Below, in pieces: positions 1 through 5,324 of a stretch of 7,067 bases of DNA. A program made the translations under genes and the position numbers. The notes below the pieces were generated by a model. That model was not told the origin of the DNA. It did not search any database and worked only from the letters and a program-made list of their open reading frames with translations. Origin of the DNA: Acidobacteriota bacterium (GTDB taxonomy: Bacteria; Acidobacteriota; Terriglobia; Terriglobales; Acidobacteriaceae); assembly GCA_021811745.1 (NCBI GenBank), contig JAJZNH010000677.1, positions 1-7,067 of the forward strand, given 5' to 3'. Each line of letters starts with the position of its first letter. The first letter of the stretch is position 1.

Positions 1-247
1 TCTTACCGCACCTTTTCACCCTTACCGCTGCGCGGGGCAGCCTTTTGGACGAATCCTCGGGCTGCCCCAACACCTCCCAAAGGAGGATTTGCAGCGGCGG
101 TATCTTCTCTGTGGCACTCGCCGTCCACGGGCCTTAAAGCCCGCGTCCCGGACGTTATCCGGCACACTGCCCTGCGGAGTTCGGACTTTCCTCCCCCGGG
201 GCTCAGGCCAACGCCCGCCCCGGCAGCGACCGCCCGGTCCTCCTGCC
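1..247 (-). ncRNA. rnpB: RNase P RNA, bacterial type A-like, 3' end cut by window start
   Basis: This is the catalytic RNA of ribonuclease P, which removes 5' leaders from precursor tRNAs. Read on the minus strand, the sequence contains the conserved blocks of bacterial RNase P RNA in the right order. GAGGAAAGTCCGAACTCC followed by CAGGGCAG lies near 167-197, GAGTGCCACAGAGAAGATACCGCC near 97-121, and GGTAAGGGTGAAAAGG followed by GCGGTAAGA at 1-27. Helices are visible: GGGGCAGCC (34-42) pairs with GGCTGCCCC (60-68), and CCTCC (73-77) pairs with GGAGG (82-86) around a 4-base loop. The gene is incomplete: the 3' part, including the downstream half of P4 and the P1 3' strand, lies before the window. 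The 5' end is placed near 247 from the spacing to a TACAAT -10 element and by comparison with the usual 5' leader length before the GGTCGC block. Identification is secure; the exact 5' end is uncertain by several bases. Confidence 0.95.
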
Positions 248-253
248 AGGGCT

Positions 254-259
254 ATTGTA
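254..259 (-). promoter_or_regulatory. Putative -10 element of the rnpB promoter
   Basis: On the minus strand 259-254 reads TACAAT, five of six matches to the sigma-70 -10 consensus. It would start transcription near 247, just where the RNase P RNA should begin. No good -35 hexamer is seen 16-18 bp upstream, so recognition would rest on the -10 element or on a lineage-specific -35. Confidence 0.5.
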
Positions 260-382
260 GCGCGGAATTGGGCTGCCCACGGCCTGATTCACGGTCTTGC
301 TGGCCCCTGGCGGCCAACCTCAATTTGCAACCGGTTTTCCACCGTTCCCAATTCGGTCCACTGGCCCGCACTGGGCCGGGTG

Positions 383-388
383 TAGAAT
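383..388 (+). promoter_or_regulatory. Possible -10 element for the phosphate transporter gene
   Basis: TAGAAT matches the sigma-70 -10 consensus at five of six positions and would start a transcript near 395. The expected -35 position (about 360-365) has no good match. If real, it would give a leader of about 200 nt containing both hairpins at 398-450. This is a weak call made from one hexamer. Confidence 0.25.
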
Positions 389-397
389 TTTCTGTCG

Positions 398-424
398 CCC
401 GGCTTCGACTTCCTCAGCGCCGGG
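398..424 (+). repeat. Inverted repeat, 6-bp arms, in the leader region upstream of the transporter
   Basis: CCCGGC at 398-403 and GCCGGG at 419-424 are perfectly complementary across a 15-nt loop. It directly precedes a second, stronger hairpin. Alone it could be chance in GC-rich DNA. Confidence 0.35.
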
Positions 425-426
425 AA

Positions 427-450
427 AACAACCGGGAGGCTCCGGTTGTT
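427..450 (+). repeat. Perfect 9-bp inverted repeat (hairpin or operator) upstream of the transporter
   Basis: AACAACCGG (427-435) and CCGGTTGTT (442-450) form a perfect 9-bp stem with a 6-nt loop. It is not followed by a run of T, so a simple intrinsic terminator is unlikely. It lies about 150 bp before the start codon, so it could be an operator or part of a structured leader. The repeat is plain in the sequence; its function is unknown. Confidence 0.6.
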
Positions 451-598
451 GAGGGTTTATGCACGCCAGTTCATCCCGCACTTCTCTTTCTCACCCGATT
501 CCATCTCCATTGCAGTCGATTCAACGTAGCGTTGCTGTGGGTTGGTCGCGGAGGACCACGCGGCTCCGGAATCTCTCCGGCCGCCGGGTTGATTTCTG

Positions 599-2215
599 AT
601 GGCCGATCTCGCAACGGCTGTCGACGTTCTGCCCCGCGGCAAATCTCTGCTCAACGGCAAAACACCGCGCTCGGCAAGCCGCGCCGGCATCCTGGTTTTT
701 CTCCTCGCTCTTGGCCTCGGCCTCGCCTACATCGCCGTCCACGTCATGCGCGATCTGGACCACGCCGCCCTGGCCGGCACCTGGCCGCTCCTTATGCTCG
801 GCCTGGCCCTCACCATCGCGCTTGGCTTCGAGTTCGTCAATGGCTTTCACGACACCGCCAATGCCGTGGCCACCGTGATCTACACGCACTCGCTCGAACC
901 CCATGTGGCCGTCGTCTGGTCGGGACTCTGCAACCTCGCCGGCGTTCTGGTCTCCTCCGGCACCGTGGCCTTCGCCGTGGTCACGCTGCTGCCCATCGAG
1001 CTGATTTTGAAGGTCAGCTCCGGCACCGGCTTTGCTATGGTCTTCGCGCTGCTCATCGCGGCCATCCTGTGGAACCTGGGCACCTGGTGGTTTGGCCTGC
1101 CGGCCTCCAGTTCCCATACGATGGTCGGCTCCATCATCGGCGTGGGCCTGGCCAGCCAGCTCATGAACCTGCGCACCGGTCCTTCGGGACTGGATTGGAG
1201 CCAGGTCGTGAAGGTGCTCGAAGCGCTCTTCTTCTCACCGCTTCTGGGTTTTGCGCTGGCCGGTGGGCTCATCGTCGTCTCCAAGCGCCTGCTGCGCTAT
1301 CCCGCGCTCTACCAGGCGCCAAAGAACAGCGCGCCGCCGCCGTGGCCCATCCGTCTGCTGATGGTGCTCACCTGCACCGGGGTCAGTTTCTTCCACGGCT
1401 CCAACGACGGCCAGAAGGGCATGGGCCTCATCATGCTCATCCTGATCGGCACCGTGACCGCGGCTTACGCACTGAATCACGCCGTCAGCCCGGCGCAGGT
1501 GCAGACCTTCATCGCCGCGTCGGCCCAGGCCGGCGAGGTTCTGGACCGCCGCATCGCGCCCGGCACGCCCGATCCCGATCCGCGCCTGGAGATCACCAAC
1601 TCCATCCAGAGCCGCCAGATCGAACCCGCCACGGTGCTGGCCGTGCGCCAGCTTATAGGCGATCTCGCCCGCGAGCTCGCGACCTACAAGTCCTTCCAGG
1701 CCGTCCCCGCGCGGGACCGCATCCGGGTGCGCAACGAGATGTACCTGGCCAGCGAGGCTCTGCGGCTGATGGCCGGCACGCGCCGGCCCGCCTTCACGCC
1801 CGCCGAGAGCGCCGCGCTCACCCGCTATCGCGCGCAGTTGGATGGGAACACCAAGTTCATCCCCACCTGGGTCAAGGTCGCGGTGGCGCTGGCGCTGGGT
1901 CTGGGCACCATGGTGGGCTGGAAGCGAATCGTGATTACGGTGGGCGAGCGCATTGGGCACGAGCACATGACCTACGCGCAGGGCGCCAGCGCCGGCCTGG
2001 TGACCATGGCTACCATTTTCGCGGCCGACAGCTTCGGCCTGCCGGTGAGCACCACGCACATTCTCAGCTCCGGCGTGGCCGGCACCATGGCGGCCAACGG
2101 CAGCGGCCTGCGCTGGTCCACGGTGCGGGCCATCGCCGCCGGCTGGGTGCTGACCCTGCCCGCCGCCGCGCTGCTTTCCGGCGCGCTGTATGGCCTGTTT
2201 CGCTGGCTGTCCTGA
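599..2215 (+). CDS. pitA: Low-affinity inorganic phosphate transporter, PiT family
   Basis: This 538-residue inner-membrane protein probably imports inorganic phosphate as a metal-phosphate complex with protons, as PitA-type PiT carriers do. Both copies of the family signature are visible. The N-terminal one is EFVNGFHDTANAVATVIYT (78-96), and SSSHTMVGSIIGVG (170-183) follows. In the second half FFHGSNDGQKGMGLIML (264-280) and GLPVSTTHILSSGVAG (480-495) are present. Hydrophobic segments cover about 29-49, 62-78, 103-135, 145-160, 203-227, 251-287, 424-440, 462-480 and 508-535. Between them, about 295-420 is a charged, mostly hydrophilic stretch, the expected long cytoplasmic loop of this family. 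The length is normal for a bacterial PitA with an N-terminal extension. ATG 599 was chosen because it gives a sensible N terminus, but it lacks a clear ribosome-binding site. No phoU-like accessory gene lies beside it. A sodium-dependent variant or a different cation preference cannot be excluded. Confidence 0.93.
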   Translation: MADLATAVDVLPRGKSLLNGKTPRSASRAGILVFLLALGLGLAYIAVHVMRDLDHAALAGTWPLLMLGLALTIALGFEFVNGFHDTANAVATVIYTHSLEPHVAVVWSGLCNLAGVLVSSGTVAFAVVTLLPIELILKVSSGTGFAMVFALLIAAILWNLGTWWFGLPASSSHTMVGSIIGVGLASQLMNLRTGPSGLDWSQVVKVLEALFFSPLLGFALAGGLIVVSKRLLRYPALYQAPKNSAPPPWPIRLLMVLTCTGVSFFHGSNDGQKGMGLIMLILIGTVTAAYALNHAVSPAQVQTFIAASAQAGEVLDRRIAPGTPDPDPRLEITNSIQSRQIEPATVLAVRQLIGDLARELATYKSFQAVPARDRIRVRNEMYLASEALRLMAGTRRPAFTPAESAALTRYRAQLDGNTKFIPTWVKVAVALALGLGTMVGWKRIVITVGERIGHEHMTYAQGASAGLVTMATIFAADSFGLPVSTTHILSSGVAGTMAANGSGLRWSTVRAIAAGWVLTLPAAALLSGALYGLFRWLS

Positions 2216-2271
2216 CCGGTCGAAATTTTGGAGTGCGAGAGAGCGTTCGCAGCGGCTAACGTCCGTTTGAA
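2216..2271. other. Short gap between convergent transporter and endonuclease genes; left edge of the R-M cassette
   Basis: The 56-bp gap separates the stop codons of two convergent genes. No stem with a T-run is visible that would act as a clear terminator for either. Base composition falls from GC-rich to more balanced across this gap, so the left boundary of the acquired segment probably lies here. Confidence 0.4.
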
Positions 2272-2943
2272 TTACTTTGCTTTCTTCCGAGTGCCTTTAA
2301 AATATTCCCTCAGAAAAACGTACACCCGCTTCTTATCAGCGACCGAAGCCGCCTGAATGCTTGCGATCACGTTGAGATTACCGATTCGCTTATGCCAATA
2401 GTTCTTTTTCATCACCTGGTGCCGACCACAAAGCGCTCTCCATTGACCAGGGTCATCAGGATTCGCTGCGCTTTTGACCGAGTGAGGCGTCATGTGGTCC
2501 GCAGTCAACCGTACTCGCCCTCCACCGACCGGATCGATTGCTCCCTCTTCCAACAGGCACTTTCCGCCTTCGTCCCATTCGCACGCATTCTGCGCCCGTT
2601 CGAGGACTTTCTTCCATGTCGATTGCGAACAAATAATGCGCTTCCCTGCACTAGGCCTTTTATCGGGGGAGACGAGCAAATACTCGCCGACTTTCAAGCT
2701 CGGGTCATCGCGCTTCGATAAGATGGTGTAGCCGGAATTCGTCCTGAGCTCAGAAAGTCTTTGGTGCCAATTCTCGGGTTCAACACCTGTTCTCGGATCG
2801 CGTGCAACTTGCTGAATTTGGGCGTTTGTTGCGATTCTGCCGACATTTTCCAAGAAAAATGCTTCAATGCGGTCGATGATGCTCTTTTGCTCGTAATTTC
2901 CTACGACTGCGCGCCGCCGTGTTCGTTCCATGCTTCTCTTCAT
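2272..2943 (-). CDS. HNH-type Type II restriction endonuclease (predicted)
   Basis: This 223-residue protein is predicted to cut unmethylated DNA at the site protected by the divergent methylase. Residues about 21-92 look like a winged-helix DNA-binding region (GRIATNAQIQQVAR, then ENWHQRLSELR and GYTI). The C-terminal half carries an HNH/beta-beta-alpha-metal nuclease signature: LTADHMTPHS with D149, H150 and H154, then CGRHQVMKKNYW with H175 and N181. C121, C129, C172 and H175 could bind a structural zinc, as in many HNH folds. The gene overlaps the controller gene by four bases (ATGA), so it is probably translated by coupling. GGAGG lies almost against ATG 2943, so the in-frame ATG at 2931 (residue 5) is a possible alternative start. 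The family is recognised from the motif and from its place in a C-R/M cassette; no specific named enzyme is recognised and the cut site is unknown. A solitary HNH nuclease is the alternative, but context argues against it. Confidence 0.82.
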   Translation of the reverse strand: MKRSMERTRRRAVVGNYEQKSIIDRIEAFFLENVGRIATNAQIQQVARDPRTGVEPENWHQRLSELRTNSGYTILSKRDDPSLKVGEYLLVSPDKRPSAGKRIICSQSTWKKVLERAQNACEWDEGGKCLLEEGAIDPVGGGRVRLTADHMTPHSVKSAANPDDPGQWRALCGRHQVMKKNYWHKRIGNLNVIASIQAASVADKKRVYVFLREYFKGTRKKAK

Positions 2944-3173
2944 CCCTCCATCTGAGCAATCAATGAACTGAGCGGAACACCAAGAGCAGCCGAGATACGA
3001 TGCATATTGACCAATGCGATGTTTCGCGATCCTCTTTCCACGTCGCCTAGATAGGTCCGATGGATACCAGCGAGTTCAGCAAGCCTTTCTTGCGAAAGAC
3101 CCCGGGCCGTGCGAAACTCTCTCACAGCCTCACCGAAGGCTCGCTTCAACTCTGCGTCTGTTTTTGAGGCCAC
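2940..3173 (-). CDS. R-M controller (C) protein, XRE-type helix-turn-helix regulator
   Basis: This 77-residue protein has the size and layout of Type II R-M controller proteins. These are dimeric regulators that delay endonuclease expression until the host DNA is methylated. A helix-turn-helix spans about 26-48: LSQERLAELAG (helix 2 and turn) and IHRTYLGDVERG (recognition helix, with the typical YLGDVERG ending). The following helices about 54-74 fit the dimerisation part of the XRE fold. The start is GTG at 3173-3171; no strong Shine-Dalgarno sequence precedes it, and short or absent leaders are common for C genes. The stop codon overlaps the ATG of the endonuclease gene. It is probably autoregulated through the C-box-like site at 3196-3221. 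A prophage-type repressor is the alternative, but position, size and neighbours favour a C protein. Confidence 0.88.
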   Translation of the reverse strand: MASKTDAELKRAFGEAVREFRTARGLSQERLAELAGIHRTYLGDVERGSRNIALVNMHRISAALGVPLSSLIAQMEG

Positions 3174-3191
3174 GCGGAAAGCCTAGGGGTC

Positions 3192-3220
3192 TTGAAGTCT
3201 ATGCGTCTACATGCTATAAG
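3192..3220 (+). promoter_or_regulatory. Predicted promoter of the methyltransferase gene
   Basis: TTGAAG (3192-3197) and TATAAG (3215-3220) are separated by exactly 17 bp and match the sigma-70 consensus at four and five of six positions. Transcription would start near 3227, only about 9 nt before ATG 3236, or about 30 nt before ATG 3257. The elements interlock with the opposing C promoter: its -10 abuts this -35, and its -35 abuts this -10. Confidence 0.6.
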
Positions 3221-3221
3221 T
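3196..3221. promoter_or_regulatory. C-box-like operator between the C and M genes
   Basis: On the minus strand ACTTATAG (3221-3214) and CATAGACT (3203-3196) are two related half-sites with centres 18 bp apart. They are similar in layout to the paired C-boxes (ACT...AGT type) bound by controller proteins. The site covers the -10 region of both divergent promoters. On the plus strand GTCT also recurs every 8 bp at 3189, 3197 and 3205. The symmetry is imperfect, so the exact operator limits are an inference. Confidence 0.45.
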
Positions 3222-3226
3222 GTCAA
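3198..3226 (-). promoter_or_regulatory. Predicted promoter of the C-R operon
   Basis: On the minus strand TTGACA (3226-3221) is a perfect -35. At 17 bp spacing the -10 would be CATAGA (3203-3198), only three of six matches; at 19 bp it would be TAGACT (3201-3196), four of six. A perfect -35 with a poor -10 fits a promoter that needs activation by C protein, which is known for this class of system. Transcription would start near 3191, about 18 nt before the GTG start. Confidence 0.5.
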
Positions 3227-3235
3227 AGACGGGAA

Positions 3236-4132
3236 ATGAATCATGAAGATAAACGGATGAAAAGCTCCGCAAAGCACAACCCATCGTCAAGCAGCTATCC
3301 GGTCCTCGACTTCAACAAATCCAAAGCCGCGATCAAGTCGCTGCGAAGTCGGGTGCTTACGCAACTCGATCAGGACGGAGTTGCAGTTCTACCGCCGCTG
3401 GACGTGAAGACAACGACTCGATTGGTCCAGCTACTGGACATGCACTTCGACACTGTGATGCTTGATCCTTGGTACAACAAGGGATTCGGTGGGGTGCAGG
3501 ATGGCTATTTAGGGTTTTTCCTGGACGTGATCGAGCAATCTGGTGCAGTCGCCGATCACATTTATTTTTGGGGCTTTCCCGAGATTGTAGCTCCCTTCGT
3601 TGAGCGTATTCCGCCGCCGCTGCAGCTGACCTGTTGGCTGACGTGGTATTACAAAAACAATCCGTCCGTCATCCGAGGATGGCGGTCCAGCCAGAACGCC
3701 TGTCTCCACATTTCGCACCCAGGCGCAGTCCTCCATCCCGAGCGTTTTTTGAATGGCAAGCAATTGAAACTCAAGGAACAGGGAAAACTCCGGTATATGC
3801 CAGGGCCTACGAGTGTTCTGGATGATACTCCATGCGATGTAGTCGAGGAACCTCTGCTCGTCGGATTTGTGGGCCGGAAAGAACAAACGGGCCACCCCTC
3901 TCAGAAGCCGAAACGCGTCTACGATCAACTCCTGCAGATGTCCATGTCTGATGGCGGGGCGGTTCTCGATCCCATGGCCGGGTCGGGGACAACCGGGGTC
4001 ATTGCGAGGGAACGCGGATTTCGCGCACTCCTCTGCGACAGTTCGGAAGAGTATACGGAGTTGATCGAGAGACGTCTGCAAGTAGATCGCCTCCCGATCC
4101 AGGGAGAAATCATGAGCATCCTGGAAAACTGA
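3236..4132 (+). CDS. Type II DNA amino-methyltransferase, beta class (N4-cytosine or N6-adenine)
   Basis: This 298-residue enzyme should transfer a methyl group from S-adenosylmethionine to an exocyclic amino group in its target site and so block the partner endonuclease. The motif order is that of the beta class. Catalytic motif IV is LDPWYNKG (76-83), a motif V-like segment is HIYFWG (108-113), and a variable target-recognition stretch lies about 145-215. Motif X follows as GHPSQKP (219-225), and SAM-binding motif I is LDPMAGSGTTG (244-254). Motif IV is unusual in having DPWY instead of the usual (D/N/S)PP(Y/F/W). About 75 residues precede motif IV, longer than in many relatives. ATG 3236 was chosen because it follows the predicted promoter; ATG 3257 is an alternative. 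An open frame extends upstream to 3014, but it would run through the C gene and the control region. The product modified (m4C or m6A) and the site cannot be read from the sequence. Confidence 0.9.
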   Translation: MNHEDKRMKSSAKHNPSSSSYPVLDFNKSKAAIKSLRSRVLTQLDQDGVAVLPPLDVKTTTRLVQLLDMHFDTVMLDPWYNKGFGGVQDGYLGFFLDVIEQSGAVADHIYFWGFPEIVAPFVERIPPPLQLTCWLTWYYKNNPSVIRGWRSSQNACLHISHPGAVLHPERFLNGKQLKLKEQGKLRYMPGPTSVLDDTPCDVVEEPLLVGFVGRKEQTGHPSQKPKRVYDQLLQMSMSDGGAVLDPMAGSGTTGVIARERGFRALLCDSSEEYTELIERRLQVDRLPIQGEIMSILEN

Positions 4133-4136
4133 TCAC

Positions 4137-4180
4137 TGCACCAAGGCTCTGCTGCATCCGGTACGATACAGGTTGGTGCA
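4137..4180. repeat. Perfect 8-bp inverted repeat spanning the methylase-scpB junction
   Basis: TGCACCAA (4137-4144) and TTGGTGCA (4173-4180) are exact inverted copies with a 28-bp spacer. They begin five bases after the methylase stop codon and end ten bases before the chosen scpB ATG. The spacer holds a TACGAT hexamer (4162-4167) that could be a -10 for scpB, though no matching -35 is seen. There is no T-run, so a standard terminator is unlikely. It could be an operator, a large hairpin, or the edge of the inserted cassette. Confidence 0.5.
4162..4167 (+). promoter_or_regulatory. Possible -10 element for scpB-rluB
   Basis: TACGAT matches the -10 consensus at four of six positions and would start a transcript near 4174, shortly before the scpB start. 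No convincing -35 is found at 16-18 bp. Because scpA is not upstream here, the scpB operon needs either a promoter in this 58-bp gap or read-through from the methylase gene. Confidence 0.22.
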
Positions 4181-4190
4181 TGTGTCGGCA

Positions 4191-5324
4191 ATGAGCCTGA
4201 AAGCCAAACTCGAAGCTGTGATCTACGCCGCCGAAGAACCGGTTACGCTGGCGCAACTGGCCATGCTCTTTGGCAACGAGGCCCTGGAGTGGCAGGCCGA
4301 GCAGGAGGCTGCCCGCGCCGCGGAAGCCGCGGCCGAGCCCCCGGTCAACGCCGCCTTTGATTATGCGGACACCAGCGAGGGAACCGCAGCCGAACCGGAA
4401 GAAGAGTTGATGGACGTGGAGGCGCAGGCCGCCGCCGTGGAGGCCCAGACCGCCGCCCAATCTTCTCCTGCTCCCGCGGAAGAAAGCGCCGCCCAGCCGG
4501 AAACCGCTGCTGCCGCTGCGGAACTCGCCGAAGCGATTGAAGGCAGCCTCGAACCAGGCGGCGAAACCCCCGAGACAGAACCCGGGCAGGACGCGGCCGC
4601 GGTGGAGGCCGAGGCCCGGCGCGCCGCCCGCCAGCGCGACCGCGAGGTCCGCGCCATTCTCCGCCAGCTTCTCGATGAGATTATGGCCTCCTATGCGTCC
4701 GAGGGCCGCGGCGTCGAGATCCGCGAAATCGCCGGCGGCTTCCGCATGGCCACCAAGCCGGAGTTTCACGACGCGGTGCGCGCGTTTATCAAGAGCCAGA
4801 AGCCGCCGCTCAAGCTGTCGCTCCCGGCGCTGGAGACCCTGGCCGTCATCGCCTACAAGCAGCCCGTCACCGCGCCCGAGGTCAACGAGGTTCGCGGCGT
4901 GGATTCATCGGGGGTCTTCGGTTCCCTGCTGGCGCGCAAGCTCATCGCCACCGCCGGCCGCAAGCAGGTGATCGGCCGGCCCATCCTCTACAAAACCACC
5001 AAGGAATTCCTGCTCCGCTTCGGCCTCAAGGACCTGGCCGAGCTCCCCTCGATGGAGGAGTTCGAAAAGATGGCCGCCAGCGAACTTGAAGACCTTGGCC
5101 CCGCGGAAGCCTCATCGGCCACCGCTTCCCCGGAAACCACCAGCCCCGAGCTTGACGAGAACGCCAGCGAGGAAGAAGCCGAGGCCGCGGGCGAACAGAC
5201 CCCTGCCGACGCGCCCGAAAACCTTCCCGCCGATCCCGAGCCGGACTCGACCCAAGCCGCGCACGGCACCAACCCATCTGACGCCGGGCCGCCGCGCGCG
5301 GAGCAGAGCGAGGCTTTTCCATGA
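4191..5324 (+). CDS. scpB: Segregation and condensation protein B with large internal insert
   Basis: ScpB is a winged-helix subunit that binds ScpA and helps the SMC condensin complex compact and separate chromosomes in the cytoplasm. The family match is clear. MSLKAKLEAVIYAAEEPVT (1-19) begins the first winged helix, and REVRAILRQLLDEIMASYAS to FRMATKPEFHDAVRAFI (151-200) completes it. LSLPALETLAVIAYKQPVT (209-227), RGVDSSGVFGSLL (235-247) and GRPILYKTTKEFLLRFGLK (262-280) form the second winged helix. Unusually, about 110 residues rich in Ala, Glu and Pro (about 36-147) split the first domain, and an acidic disordered-looking tail follows residue 285. This makes the protein 377 residues, well above the roughly 180-220 usual for ScpB. 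ATG 4191 was chosen by the conserved N terminus; GTG 4182 and TTG 4173 are in-frame alternatives. Its stop overlaps the ATG of the next gene. Confidence 0.93.
   Translation: MSLKAKLEAVIYAAEEPVTLAQLAMLFGNEALEWQAEQEAARAAEAAAEPPVNAAFDYADTSEGTAAEPEEELMDVEAQAAAVEAQTAAQSSPAPAEESAAQPETAAAAAELAEAIEGSLEPGGETPETEPGQDAAAVEAEARRAARQRDREVRAILRQLLDEIMASYASEGRGVEIREIAGGFRMATKPEFHDAVRAFIKSQKPPLKLSLPALETLAVIAYKQPVTAPEVNEVRGVDSSGVFGSLLARKLIATAGRKQVIGRPILYKTTKEFLLRFGLKDLAELPSMEEFEKMAASELEDLGPAEASSATASPETTSPELDENASEEEAEAAGEQTPADAPENLPADPEPDSTQAAHGTNPSDAGPPRAEQSEAFP

Larger units (their letters stand above)
248..598. other. Gene-free region between rnpB and the phosphate transporter
   Basis: The two flanking genes point away from each other, so this region should hold both promoters. 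It contains the rnpB -10 element, a possible -10 (TAGAAT, 383-388) for the transporter, and two adjacent inverted repeats at 398-424 and 427-450. The rest, about 451-598, shows no convincing RNA gene or coding sequence. Long open frames crossing it show no recognisable protein motifs and look like products of high GC content. No strong Shine-Dalgarno sequence precedes the ATG at 599. Confidence 0.6.

Noticed and set aside
89..385. Small plus-strand open frame of 98 codons
   Set aside because: It lies across the complement of the RNase P RNA and its promoter. The conserved RNA blocks explain the sequence better.
427..450. Intrinsic terminator
   Set aside because: The 9-bp stem is strong but no T-run follows on either strand, and neither flanking gene ends here.
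268..2259. 663-codon plus-strand open frame covering the transporter region
   Set aside because: It overlaps the transporter in another frame and reads as Arg/His/Pro-rich sequence with no domain. The frame at 599 carries full PiT signatures, so this is a high-GC shadow.
2216..2271. Recombination or integron-type attachment site at the left edge of the cassette
   Set aside because: I looked for attC-like core ends, a matching direct repeat at the right edge and transposon-like ends, and found none.
2392..2955. Several short plus-strand open frames opposite the endonuclease gene
   Set aside because: They are antisense to a protein with an HNH signature and have no recognisable features of their own.
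3014..3235. Upstream extension of the methylase reading frame
   Set aside because: It would overlap the C gene in antisense and pass through the shared promoter region. The extra residues show no methylase motif, so ATG 3236 (or 3257) is preferred.
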